Part shown: positions 17,322 through 24,258 of the stretch, piece after piece
Layout: each line of letters starts with the position of its first letter
Numbering within the stretch: position 1 is the stretch's first letter
Assembly: GCA_025363355.1 (NCBI GenBank)
Contig: JANYEB010000115.1
Span: forward strand, 1-32,580
Length of the DNA stretch: 32,580 bases
Direction of reading: 5' to 3'
From: Chitinophagaceae bacterium
GTDB taxonomy: Bacteria > Bacteroidota > Bacteroidia > Chitinophagales > Chitinophagaceae
Position numbers and translations under genes: made by a program
Notes under the pieces: generated by a model
Told to the model about the DNA's origin: nothing
Databases searched by the model: none
The model's input: only the letters and a program-made list of their open reading frames with translations

Positions 17322-18260
17322 ATGAAGATTCATTACGATCTAAACAACCTTCCACAATTCAATAAAGCTGTTATAACAATTGGCACTTTTGATGGTGTTC
17401 ATAATGGGCATAAAAAAATATTAGAACTATTAAAGCAAGAAGCTAAAGATATTAATGGAGAAACTGTTGTTATAACTTTCCATCCTCACCCTAGAAATAT
17501 TGTTGGTGATACTAGTGGTGTAAAACTGCTTACAACACTTGAAGAAAAAATAGCCTTGTTGGAAACTGAAGATATTAACCACCTTGTTGTTATTCCTTTT
17601 GATGATAATTTTTCAAACCTTTTGGCAGATGAATATGTAACCAATTTCTTACATAAAAAATTCAATCCACATACATTTATTATTGGCTATGACCATCAAT
17701 TTGGAAAAGGAAGAAAAGGCAATTATGAATTATTAGAAGAATATGGAGCAAGATTAGGATTTGAGGTTAAAGAAATTCCAAAGCAAGTATTACAACAATC
17801 AGCAATTAGTTCAACCAGAGTTAGAAAAGCATTATTACATCAAGACATTACAACTGCCGAATTACTATTGGGCTATTCTTATTTTTTTGAAGGAATGATT
17901 ATTCATGGAGACCAAATTGGACGAACCATTGGCTACCCCACTGCTAATATTCAAATAAATGATGATGAAAAATTAGTGCCAGGGGATGGTGTTTATGCAG
18001 TGCTTGTAACCATTAACAATGCAAAATATCAAGATAAAAATTTTGGTGGTATGATGTACATTGGAAGCAGACCAGTTGTAAATGGGAAACGCCGTGTTAT
18101 TGAAGTAAATATTTTTGATTTTGATGATGACATTTATGATGAAACAATGCGAGTTTTTGTAAAACAATACATTCGTGGCGATATGAATTTGAATGGCTTG
18201 GAAGCACTAAAGCAACAACTTGCAGTTGATAAAGAGAATTGTATACAATCGCTAAAATAG
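17322..18260 (+). CDS. ribF: Bifunctional riboflavin kinase / FAD synthetase RibF
   Basis: Converts riboflavin to FMN and then FAD. From the ATG at 17322 it is 312 residues, the usual length. The N-terminal FMN adenylyltransferase domain has GTFDGVHNGH at 21-30, TFHPHPRNI at 52-60 and ISSTRVR at 162-168. The C-terminal riboflavin kinase domain has RTIGYPTANI at 201-210 and PGDGVYAV at 220-227. The frame is open back to 17256, overlapping coaD, and another in-frame ATG lies at 17301. A perfect two-box promoter covers 17290-17317 and the family motif begins about 20 residues after 17322, so the inner start is preferred. A long bidirectional terminator follows. Confidence 0.97.
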   Translation: MKIHYDLNNLPQFNKAVITIGTFDGVHNGHKKILELLKQEAKDINGETVVITFHPHPRNIVGDTSGVKLLTTLEEKIALLETEDINHLVVIPFDDNFSNLLADEYVTNFLHKKFNPHTFIIGYDHQFGKGRKGNYELLEEYGARLGFEVKEIPKQVLQQSAISSTRVRKALLHQDITTAELLLGYSYFFEGMIIHGDQIGRTIGYPTANIQINDDEKLVPGDGVYAVLVTINNAKYQDKNFGGMMYIGSRPVVNGKRRVIEVNIFDFDDDIYDETMRVFVKQYIRGDMNLNGLEALKQQLAVDKENCIQSLK

Positions 18261-18270
18261 GTTGCGTCAT

Positions 18271-18311
18271 AAAACAAAAGCCCATAACTTCAAGTTATGG
18301 GCTTTTGTTTT
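18271..18311. terminator. Bidirectional terminator, 20-bp perfect stem
   Basis: The arms 18271-18290 and 18292-18311 are perfectly complementary around one central base, which in RNA would be a small loop. GC-rich GCCCATAAC/GTTATGGGC is flanked by A/T-rich ends (TTTTGTTTTATT and its mirror). It lies between the convergent ribF and the 18328-18897 barrel gene and suits both. Confidence 0.9.
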
Positions 18312-18327
18312 ATTGGCAGTTTGTCTG

Positions 18328-18897
18328 CTATTTAAAATCTAGTGTAACTAAAGTTCTTAATCCAAGAAAAGAAGTATAATTAGTTTCACTTGCAGTTGAT
18401 TCAAATAATTCGTATCGCAATCCAATGTCTATTTTTTTTGCAACTAAAAATCCAAATCCGCCAGAGAAAACATAACCACCAACGTTACCAGGATAATCGT
18501 TGGTTACTTTTAAAACTGTTGCTTTGGTGTATCCAGCTTCTACTTCTGTATTAAATTTCGAAGTAAAGAAATGTTTATACCCAACCTTTATTGGAATAAT
18601 AGTTAATGATGGTGTAGCAATATTTGCATAACCAGCAGGGGCTCCTGGAAAAATTTCTGAAGCATCGCCATCTCTTCCAGGAAAAGACAATACACCCACT
18701 GTAGCTGTAAAATAATCTTTTTTACCTGTAGGAAATAATACTTTTCCACTACCTCCAAATCCAAGTTTGTATGCTTTATATGCTTGTGCAGTAGCCATAA
18801 CAGCAGATTCAGCTCCAATAGAGAATTGTGTAGTTCTTTTTTGTGCAATTAAATTAAGTGATAAAAAGCAGGTAATAATAAGCAGCGTCTGTTTCAA
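18328..18897 (-). CDS. Small outer-membrane beta-barrel protein with TTG start
   Basis: A 189-residue exported protein with a signal peptide (KQTLLIITCFLSLNLIAQ, cut probably after the Ala-Gln). The rest alternates hydrophobic and polar residues with Gly and aromatic turns (KVGYKHFFTSKFNTEVEAGYTKATVL, YVFSGGFGFLVAKKIDIGLRYELFES), as in eight-stranded porin-like barrels. The start must be the TTG at 18897: an in-frame stop lies three codons upstream and no ATG precedes the signal peptide. Function is unknown. It is isolated between two strong terminators, so it is probably its own transcription unit, with its promoter in the roughly 38 bp upstream. Confidence 0.8.
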   Translation of the reverse strand: MKQTLLIITCFLSLNLIAQKRTTQFSIGAESAVMATAQAYKAYKLGFGGSGKVLFPTGKKDYFTATVGVLSFPGRDGDASEIFPGAPAGYANIATPSLTIIPIKVGYKHFFTSKFNTEVEAGYTKATVLKVTNDYPGNVGGYVFSGGFGFLVAKKIDIGLRYELFESTASETNYTSFLGLRTLVTLDFK

Positions 18898-18935
18898 GTT
18901 GATTTATTTTTATGTTGATGTAAAAATAGGAGAAT

Positions 18936-18983
18936 AGTTTAAATAAAAAAACCTCGCTACTGCGAGGTTTTTTTATTTAAACT
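18936..18983 (-). terminator. Terminator, 22-bp perfect stem
   Basis: The arms 18936-18957 and 18962-18983 are exact complements with the loop TACT. The GC core is CCTCGC/GCGAGG, flanked by a run of seven A/T on each side. It stands 23 bp past the stop of the 19007-19573 gene and upstream of the next barrel gene. It should end minus-strand transcripts and isolate the two genes. Confidence 0.9.
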
Positions 18984-19006
18984 AAGTATTTAACTTCTTT
19001 AATTAA

Positions 19007-19573
19007 TTAGAATGTCCATTGAACACCAATGTTCATTGTTTTACCAAAAGTTAAGTTAAGGTCAGTTTCAGTGTTTGCACCACTTGCATCTACTTTAGAA
19101 GTTGCATAGTTTAAACCACCGAAAGAGAAGTTCATAGCCATTTTTTTGCTAACGCTTACTGATACAGCAGGAGTTATACCTAAGTTCAACGTGTTAGTTT
19201 TAGTTTCTACAGTTACACCAGATTTTGCAGAACCAAACATTGCATCAAATTGACCAAATACAGAAAATGTGCTTGATAAAGTTTTTGTGTAACGAACGAA
19301 TGGTCCAACAGCAAAATTTGAACTTTTTGCATATTCTGTACCCGCATCAGTTTTAGATTTGCTACTCATTAAATCAAAAGCTAAACCAGCTGTCCAGTTT
19401 TTGTCAAACTGATAACCAATACCAGGCATAAGTTGAGAAACACTTGTTTTGTTTTTTGCAGCATCTTTCGATGAAGACAAACTTGCATTACCATAAACTA
19501 AAATGCTTCCTTTTTGTGCGAACGATGTTCCTGCAATCAAAGTTACAATTGCAATTGTGAAAATTTTTTTCAT
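19007..19573 (-). CDS. Small outer-membrane beta-barrel protein
   Basis: A 188-residue exported protein with a clear signal peptide (MKKIFTIAIVTLIAGTSFAQ, cleavage after SFA). The mature sequence is a run of amphipathic strands (GSILVYGNASLSSSK, GIGYQFDKNWTAGLAFDLMS, NFAVGPFVRYTKTLSSTFSVFGQFDAMFG, MAMNFSFGGLNYAT). It ends in GVQWTF, with the C-terminal Phe typical of BAM-assembled barrels. The fold class is that of small porin-like proteins in Bacteroidota. It is similar in size and position to the neighbour at 18328-18897, but the two share little obvious sequence. The role is unknown. Confidence 0.85.
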   Translation of the reverse strand: MKKIFTIAIVTLIAGTSFAQKGSILVYGNASLSSSKDAAKNKTSVSQLMPGIGYQFDKNWTAGLAFDLMSSKSKTDAGTEYAKSSNFAVGPFVRYTKTLSSTFSVFGQFDAMFGSAKSGVTVETKTNTLNLGITPAVSVSVSKKMAMNFSFGGLNYATSKVDASGANTETDLNLTFGKTMNIGVQWTF

Positions 19574-19772
19574 AATTTTTATTTTTTGTGGTTAAGAAAG
19601 TGCAAATAAAACGTCACAATTTTAAATAACCTACAAAAAAATGTTAAATTTTGACTGATGAAATAAATCAGTTTTTTTTTCGTTTTTGCAATTTTTTTTT
19701 ACTTTATTAGATCATTACAATCAACATAGCAACTATAAAAGAAGCATTTTAAACGAGACATTTGTTTTAAAA

Positions 19773-19808
19773 AAAACGGGCTGTCTTAAATTTAAGAAAG
19801 CCCGTTTT
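19773..19808 (-). terminator. Rho-independent terminator of rny
   Basis: AAAACGGGCT (19773-19782) pairs with AGCCCGTTTT (19799-19808). The loop holds a second palindrome, CTTAAATTTAAG. On the minus strand the stem is followed by a run of eight T. It lies about 20 bp after the rny stop codon. Confidence 0.88.
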
Positions 19809-19828
19809 AATCTAAAATATTCATTTAT

Positions 19829-21451
19829 TTATCTAGCAATGTTCACAGCTCTTTTCTCTCTGATAACTGTTACTTTAATTTGACCAGGATAAGTCATTTC
19901 AGTTTGTATCTTTTGAGCAATTTCAAAACTTAGTTTATCACTATCTAAATCACCCACTTTTTCTGCTTCAACAATTACACGTAACTCTCTACCAGCTTGA
20001 ATGGCATAAGCTTTTTCAACACCTTGGTAGTCCATTGCCAATTTTTCTAGGTCCTTAATACGTTGAATATACTGCTGCATCATTTCTCTTCTTGCACCTG
20101 GTCTTGCACCACTAATAGCATCACAAGCTTGAATGATTGGAGAAATTACAAACTGCATTTCCATTTCATCGTGGTGAGCACCAATGGCGTTTACCACAGC
20201 TGGGTTTTCGCCATATTTTTCAGCAAGTTTTGCACCCAATAATGCGTGGCTTAATTCAGTTTCTTCATCTGGCACTTTACCAATATCGTGTAGTAAACCA
20301 GCACGTTTAGCAAGTTTAGGATTTAGCCCTAATTCGCTTGCCATAATTGCACAAAGGTTAGCAGTTTCTCTACTGTGCATTAACAAGTTTTGTCCATAAG
20401 AAGAACGGAATCTCATTTTACCAACAATTCTAATTAATTCTTTATGCAAACCATGAATGCCTAGTTCTATAACAGTTCTTTCGCCAATTTCCATTACCTG
20501 ATCTTCTAATTGACGGCGTGTTTTTTCAACAACTTCTTCAATACGTGCAGGATGAATTCTTCCATCTGCAACCAATCTTTGTAAACTTAAACGAGCAATT
20601 TCTCTACGCAATGGATCAAACGATGAAAGCAAAATAGCTTCTGGGGTATCATCAACAATTAAATCAACACCTGTTGCAGCTTCAATAGCTCTAATGTTTC
20701 TACCTTCTCTACCAATAATTTGACCTTTAATTTCATCTGTTTCCAATTGAAAAACAGTTACTGTGTTTTCAATTGTTTGTTCAGCAGCAGTACGTTGAAT
20801 ACTTTGAATAATGATTTTTCTAGCTTCTTTATTAGCTTTTTCTTTAGCAGTTTCAATAATTTCTTGTTGCAATACCAAAGCTCTAGAATGAGCTTCTGCT
20901 TTTAAACTATCAATTAATTGATTTCTTGCTTCATCAGCTGTTAAATTGGCAACTTTTTCAAGTCGTTTAATATGTTCTTCCTGATGTTTTTCTAATTCTG
21001 TTCTTTTTTGATTAACTACTTCAATTTGGCGATTTAGATTTTCTTTAATTGCTTCGTTTTCTTTTACTTGTTTATCAAGTGTTGCATCTTTTTGATTTAA
21101 CGTAGCTTCTTTTTGGCTAAAAGAACTTTCTTTTTGTTTAATTTTATTTTCAGCCTCAGCTAATTTTCTATTGCGTTCAATAGATTCTTTTTCAAAATCG
21201 GCTTTTAGTTGAACAAATTTTTCTTTTCCTTCAAGCTCTTTTTCTTTTTTAATATTTTCGGCTCTCAGTTGAGCCTCTTTTACAATGTTTTGAGCTTGAT
21301 TTTTTGCTTCTAAAATTTGCTTTTCAAATTCTAAAATTTTCTTTTGTGCATCTTCAACTTCTTTTTGGGTGTTTTTGGCAAATACAAATTTACCTGCTAA
21401 AATGCCCGCTCCCAGTGCTGCAATTCCTATAATTATTGCTATTGAATCCAT
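19829..21451 (-). CDS. rny: Ribonuclease Y
   Basis: A membrane-anchored endoribonuclease that starts mRNA decay. The 540-residue protein has all the expected parts. There is an N-terminal membrane segment (about 3-24) and a long charged coiled coil (about 28-215, rich in Glu/Lys/Gln). The KH RNA-binding domain carries [17 protein letters not shown] at about 245-261. The HD phosphohydrolase domain has His359 in LLMHSRE, the metal-binding pair His388-Asp389 in GLLHDIGKV, and GAHHDEM at 425-430. The C-terminal end [17 protein letters not shown] is also typical. The ATG is preceded by a leader of about 70 bp, with a -7-like TATCTTCG at 21528-21535. Confidence 0.97.
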   Translation of the reverse strand: MDSIAIIIGIAALGAGILAGKFVFAKNTQKEVEDAQKKILEFEKQILEAKNQAQNIVKEAQLRAENIKKEKELEGKEKFVQLKADFEKESIERNRKLAEAENKIKQKESSFSQKEATLNQKDATLDKQVKENEAIKENLNRQIEVVNQKRTELEKHQEEHIKRLEKVANLTADEARNQLIDSLKAEAHSRALVLQQEIIETAKEKANKEARKIIIQSIQRTAAEQTIENTVTVFQLETDEIKGQIIGREGRNIRAIEAATGVDLIVDDTPEAILLSSFDPLRREIARLSLQRLVADGRIHPARIEEVVEKTRRQLEDQVMEIGERTVIELGIHGLHKELIRIVGKMRFRSSYGQNLLMHSRETANLCAIMASELGLNPKLAKRAGLLHDIGKVPDEETELSHALLGAKLAEKYGENPAVVNAIGAHHDEMEMQFVISPIIQACDAISGARPGARREMMQQYIQRIKDLEKLAMDYQGVEKAYAIQAGRELRVIVEAEKVGDLDSDKLSFEIAQKIQTEMTYPGQIKVTVIREKRAVNIAR

Positions 21452-21527
21452 TTTTTGAGTGATAATTTAATTGTTTCTGAATATTATTTATTGTTGTATT
21501 TCTCATTGATTTGAAATGAGGTGGCAG

Positions 21528-21535
21528 CGAAGATA
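21528..21535 (-). promoter_or_regulatory. Candidate -7 box TATCTTCG for rny
   Basis: The same TAnnTTCG octamer as before ruvB, 77 bp upstream of the rny ATG. It lies just downstream of the terminator at 21578-21603, where a promoter for rny is needed. No TTG was found at the proper distance. Confidence 0.35.
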
Positions 21536-21571
21536 ATTAAATGCTGTTATGAAAAGTCGTAGATTGAATAT

Positions 21572-21639
21572 AAAAAAATATCCTCCGAGGAATCGGAGGA
21601 TATAACCCTTAAAACAACCAACATAAAACATTGTTGATT
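21572..21639 (-). ncRNA. Candidate small RNA between yigZ and rny
   Basis: A compact unit of about 68 nt. On the minus strand a two-box promoter (21644-21671) would start transcription near 21638. The RNA then has an eight-pair hairpin CAATCAAC / GTTGGTTG (one G-U pair). A short linker follows, then a strong terminator hairpin with a T run ending near 21572. It does not match any RNA family I can name. A 42-codon frame starting at an ATG within it runs straight through the terminator, so coding is unlikely. The alternative is that the hairpins are the far 3' end of the yigZ transcript. Confidence 0.4.
21578..21603 (-). terminator. Terminator hairpin, 11-bp stem
   Basis: ATATCCTCCGA (21578-21588) pairs exactly with TCGGAGGATAT (21593-21603) across the tetraloop GGAA (TTCC on the minus strand). 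The minus-strand RNA continues into a T run at 21578-21572. It ends either the yigZ transcript, 180 bp past its stop, or the candidate small RNA. Confidence 0.85.
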
Positions 21640-21643
21640 GCTA

Positions 21644-21671
21644 CGAAAATAAAGGGTTTTTGAATACTCAA
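21644..21671 (-). promoter_or_regulatory. Two-box promoter TTG-N17-TATTTTCG
   Basis: On the minus strand: TTG (complement of 21669-21671), a 17-bp spacer, and TATTTTCG (complement of 21644-21651). The spacing equals that of the ribF promoter and the second box is the TAnnTTCG variant. No gene start follows before the terminator at 21578-21603, which is why a small RNA is suspected. Confidence 0.45.
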
Positions 21672-21782
21672 AAAAATATTTTTATAATTGGGAAAGCTTT
21701 GTTAAAAATTTACGCAATCGTTTGTTTTATTATTGATAAAATGATGTGATTTGCAAGTGTTCTTACCAAGAAAAAATTGGCA

Positions 21783-22400
21783 TTAGGTTTTATCTTTTTT
21801 TGCTGCGATGGTATGGTAATCTGAAAGTTTGTGCAAAAATTCAGCTTCTTTAGATTGTATTACGCCTATCTTCATTAAACAAAAAAGTTGGGTTTCGTTT
21901 TGTAGTATTTCACAATTAAGTTGTTTCACTATACCCATTACAATATTGGTTTGTGTATAATCGAACTGCAATTCGTAAACCGATAAAATAGGTTTTTGAA
22001 CCAGTGGCGTTGTTTGCAATGCTAAAGATGCTGTTAATTTATAAGCATTAATTAAACCTGGAACACCCAATAAAGTGCCACCAAAATATCTAACAACAAT
22101 TACTAAAACATTGGTAACTTCTTTTCCATCAATAGCTCCTAAAATGGGTCTTCCTGCCGAGCCTGATGGCTCTCCATCGTCACTTACTCTAAAAATATTA
22201 TTATCTAATCCCAAACGATATGCAAAACAATGGTGAGATGCTTTGGGATGTAAGGATTTGGTTTTTTGCAATGCTGCTTTAAAATCATCAGCAGATTTTA
22301 TAGGGTATGCATAAGCAACGAACTTACTGCCTTTGTCTTTAAACTCAGCAACACTTGGCTTTTCTATTGTTAAAAAAAAATCGGCAGCTTTGGTACTCAT
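21783..22400 (-). CDS. YigZ/IMPACT family protein
   Basis: A 205-residue cytoplasmic protein of the YigZ/IMPACT family. Bacterial members have no firmly assigned function; the eukaryotic relative IMPACT acts in GCN2 regulation. The N-terminal UPF0029 domain shows KGSKFVAYAYPI at 23-34, HPKASHHCFAYRLG at 51-64, SDDGEPSGSAGRPIL at 73-87 and RYFGGTLLGVPGLINAY at 104-120, which together are diagnostic. The smaller C-terminal domain, ferredoxin-like in the family, follows. It is divergent from prmC with about 60 bp between the starts. Confidence 0.93.
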   Translation of the reverse strand: MSTKAADFFLTIEKPSVAEFKDKGSKFVAYAYPIKSADDFKAALQKTKSLHPKASHHCFAYRLGLDNNIFRVSDDGEPSGSAGRPILGAIDGKEVTNVLVIVVRYFGGTLLGVPGLINAYKLTASLALQTTPLVQKPILSVYELQFDYTQTNIVMGIVKQLNCEILQNETQLFCLMKIGVIQSKEAEFLHKLSDYHTIAAKKDKT

Positions 22401-22428
22401 TTAAACGTTGAAAGATGAATTAATGAGC

Positions 22429-22436
22429 CAAAATTA
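22429..22436 (-). promoter_or_regulatory. Candidate -7 box TAATTTTG for the YigZ gene
   Basis: A perfect TAnnTTTG on the minus strand, 28 bp before the ATG at 22400. It lies back to back with a TACTTTG at 22450-22456 on the plus strand, 5 bp before the prmC ATG. The latter is one base short of the consensus. Confidence 0.4.
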
Positions 22437-22461
22437 ACACAAACGATGCTACTTTGCATTT

Positions 22462-23316
22462 ATGAATTTTCAGGAAGCCACTAAACTTATCACCAACTCG
22501 CTTCAAAAAATATATACTTCAAGAGAGTCGCAAAATATTGCTGCCATTTTGATGGAAGATATTACAAAACTTTCTGCAACACAAAGACTGATTGCATCAA
22601 CCACAGATTTAACTTCTACTCAAATTATAGCTATTGAACAAAATATTGCCCAACTGTTGCTGCACAAGCCCATTCAGCAAATTGTTGGACACACTTGGTT
22701 TGCTGGCAATAAATTTTTTGTTGATGAAAATGTGTTGATACCAAGACCAGAGACTGATGAACTTGTTGAACATATTATAAAGCTGCAGCAAAATAGAACT
22801 ATTTCTATTATTGATATTGGCACAGGCAGTGGCTGCATTGCAGTTTCTTTAAAAAACAAACTACCCAATGCTACAGTTATTGCTATAGATATAAGCAATA
22901 AAGCACTAGCTATTGCTGAAAAAAATGCAAGTGAAATTGGTGTTACTGTAAACTTTTTGCAGCTTGATTTTTTGCAAGAAAGCAACTGGAAACAATTGCC
23001 ACCGTTTGATGTTATCGTTAGCAATCCACCCTATATAAAAGAATTAGAACAAGCACAAATGCATAACAATGTTTTACTGCACGAACCACATTTGGCGTTG
23101 TTTGTACCCAACGATAATGCTTTAATTTTTTACAAAAAAATTGCCTTGTTTGCCAAAACGCATCTTAAACCCAATGGCAGTATTTGGTTAGAAATCAATG
23201 AGGCTTTAGGAAAAGAAACTGCTGCTGTTTTTATTGATAATGGTTTTGATGCTGAGATTATTTTAGATATGCAGGGAAAAGAGAGGATGATAAAAGTAGA
23301 ACGCAAAGTGTGCTAA
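22462..23316 (+). CDS. prmC: Release factor glutamine methyltransferase PrmC
   Basis: N5-methylates the Gln of the GGQ motif in peptide-chain release factors, using SAM. The 284-residue protein has an N-terminal helical domain (about 1-85), IPRPETDELV at 93-102, motif I DIGTGSGCIAVSL at 118-130, and the substrate-Gln motif NPPY at 188-191. A late GSIWLEINEALGKE is also present. The extreme C-terminus (KVERKVC) is encoded by the first unit of the 21-bp tandem array that follows, so the natural end of the protein may have been altered by repeat growth. Confidence 0.96.
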   Translation: MNFQEATKLITNSLQKIYTSRESQNIAAILMEDITKLSATQRLIASTTDLTSTQIIAIEQNIAQLLLHKPIQQIVGHTWFAGNKFFVDENVLIPRPETDELVEHIIKLQQNRTISIIDIGTGSGCIAVSLKNKLPNATVIAIDISNKALAIAEKNASEIGVTVNFLQLDFLQESNWKQLPPFDVIVSNPPYIKELEQAQMHNNVLLHEPHLALFVPNDNALIFYKKIALFAKTHLKPNGSIWLEINEALGKETAAVFIDNGFDAEIILDMQGKERMIKVERKVC

Positions 23317-23651
23317 GTGAAAGCCAAAGTGTGCTAAGTACAACGCAAAGTGTGCTAAGTGGAAGCCAAAGTGTACTAAGTGAAACACAAAGTGTACTAA
23401 GTGGAACGCAAAGTGTACTAAACGAAACGCAAAGTGTACTAAGTGGAAGCCAAAGTGTACTAAGTAGAACGCAAAGCCTCCTAACAAGTGCTGTTAGTGT
23501 ACTAACAGCAAGAAAAAGCCTCCTAACAGATGCTGTAAGTGTACTAACAGCGAGAAAAAGTCTCCTAACAAGTGCTGTAAGTGTACTAACAGCAAGAAAA
23601 AGTAGACTAAATATTAGCCAAATGTTACTAATATGTTCTCTAGGAGTTCTA
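23295..23651 (+). repeat. 17-unit tandem array of exact 21-bp period
   Basis: Seventeen consecutive 21-bp units with no length change, from 23295 to 23651. Every unit ends in CTA. The first (23295-23315) encodes the last seven PrmC codons. Units 1-9 share the core CAAAG(T/C)(G/C)T(A/G/C)CTA with variable bases around positions 4-9. Units 10-15 form three copies of a 42-bp dimer whose odd members carry GCTGTTAG/CTAACAGC-type inverted repeats. The last two units are strongly diverged. There are no unique spacers, so this is not CRISPR. The period equals two turns of B-DNA. Confidence 0.95.
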
Positions 23652-23657
23652 ATATAA
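23310..23657 (+). CDS. Doubtful heptad-repeat reading frame in the 21-bp array
   Basis: A frame of 115 codons starting at a GTG inside the array and overlapping the end of prmC by 7 bp. It would encode heptads such as SETQSVL, SGSQSVL, TARKSLL and TSAVSVL, each with Leu at the last place. There is no independent start signal. Differences between units are mostly amino-acid changing, which argues against selection on protein. The heptads lack the 3-4 spacing of a coiled coil. The frame ends with the array. It is listed because it stays open across all units; a by-product of the repeat is the likelier reading. Confidence 0.2.
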   Translation: MLSESQSVLSTTQSVLSGSQSVLSETQSVLSGTQSVLNETQSVLSGSQSVLSRTQSLLTSAVSVLTARKSLLTDAVSVLTARKSLLTSAVSVLTARKSRLNISQMLLICSLGVLI

Positions 23658-23793
23658 ACCTCTTGGTTAATTCAACTAAATATTTATGTTGTTTCTACCA
23701 ATGTTTTGCAACAAATAAAGCTTTCAATAACACTAAATAATGCTGCGAGTGTGTAATATGGGTAGCAATTATTAAAAAAATTACCACTAAGTA

Positions 23794-23921
23794 AAATAGA
23801 GTCAAGTTATAAAATTGTTTTTGAATATTGATGTGGTATTTTTTACAGATGTATAAACTGCTTATGGGCTTTTCACTTTGTTCAAAATAGTGCAGTTTAT
23901 ATTATAAAAGCCACTCTATTT
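23794..23921 (+). other. Possible structured RNA with pseudoknot
   Basis: There are three perfect complementarities. Stem A is AAATAGAGT (23794-23802) with ACTCTATTT (23913-23921). Stem B is TATAAACTGC (23852-23861) with GCAGTTTATA (23892-23901). Stem C is GGCTTTT (23867-23873) with AAAAGCC (23906-23912). B and C interleave as in an H-type pseudoknot and A encloses both. The strand is assumed from the downstream gene; the pairing would also work on the other strand. In AT-rich DNA part of this could be chance. Confidence 0.3.
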
Positions 23922-24110
23922 GTAACTGAAATTTAAAGATTGAGTTTTAAAAATGGTTGTATTAGTTGGTAATAAGTGCAACCAAAATTAGAAATTATTG
24001 AATTTATTGATGAAAAATTAATTATCCAATTATTAATAGCTAAAAAAATAATTAATATCTAAATAACTCAAAAATACCTTTCACAACATAAATCTAACTA
24101 ATTTTATTCA

Positions 24111-24134
24111 TATATTTGGATCCCAATACTTTTG
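24111..24134 (+). promoter_or_regulatory. Candidate -7 boxes for the giant gene
   Basis: Two perfect TAnnTTTG octamers lie close together: TATATTTG at 24111-24118 and TACTTTTG at 24127-24134. Neither has a TTG at 17-23 bp upstream. Either would give an untranslated leader of roughly 120-140 nt. Confidence 0.35.
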
Positions 24135-24258
24135 AAGTACATCTTGCCCTAAAAATAATCTCAAACAAAAAATGCTGTCTAATAGACCAGTAAGGTTGTA
24201 TGTAATTGTTTACACCAAGCTTGCCAACAAATTGGTATTTTAACACTAAAATGTATAT

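Larger units (their letters stand above)
23658..24258. other. 600-bp AT-rich gap before the giant gene
   Basis: No credible protein-coding frame was seen. It contains the interleaved inverted repeats at 23794-23921, a GGTTG/CAACC pair near 23955-23983, AT-only palindromes near 24015-24060, and two candidate -7 boxes at 24111 and 24127. It probably holds the promoter and a leader of more than 100 nt for the downstream gene. Confidence 0.6.

Noticed and set aside
19654-19680. ACTGAT/ATCAGT hairpin followed by a T run, reading plus
   Set aside because: Only six weak pairs, with no plus-strand gene upstream for it to terminate. It is likely chance in poly-T-rich DNA upstream of the 19007-19573 gene.
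21510-21635. A 42-codon frame from an ATG inside the candidate small RNA
   Set aside because: It would read through the strong terminator stem and into the rny leader, so it is not a sensible small protein.
23263-23487. A minus-strand frame encoding (F/L)HLVHF-type repeats
   Set aside because: It is the complement of the 21-bp array and the prmC end, with no promoter or independent start. The periodic DNA explains it.
23295-23651. CRISPR array
   Set aside because: Repeats are directly abutting 21-bp units with no unique spacers, and no cas genes are near.
24015-24060. AT-only inverted repeats (ATTAATTAT/ATAATTAAT)
   Set aside because: Palindromes of pure A/T are expected by chance in this gap and show no partner signal.
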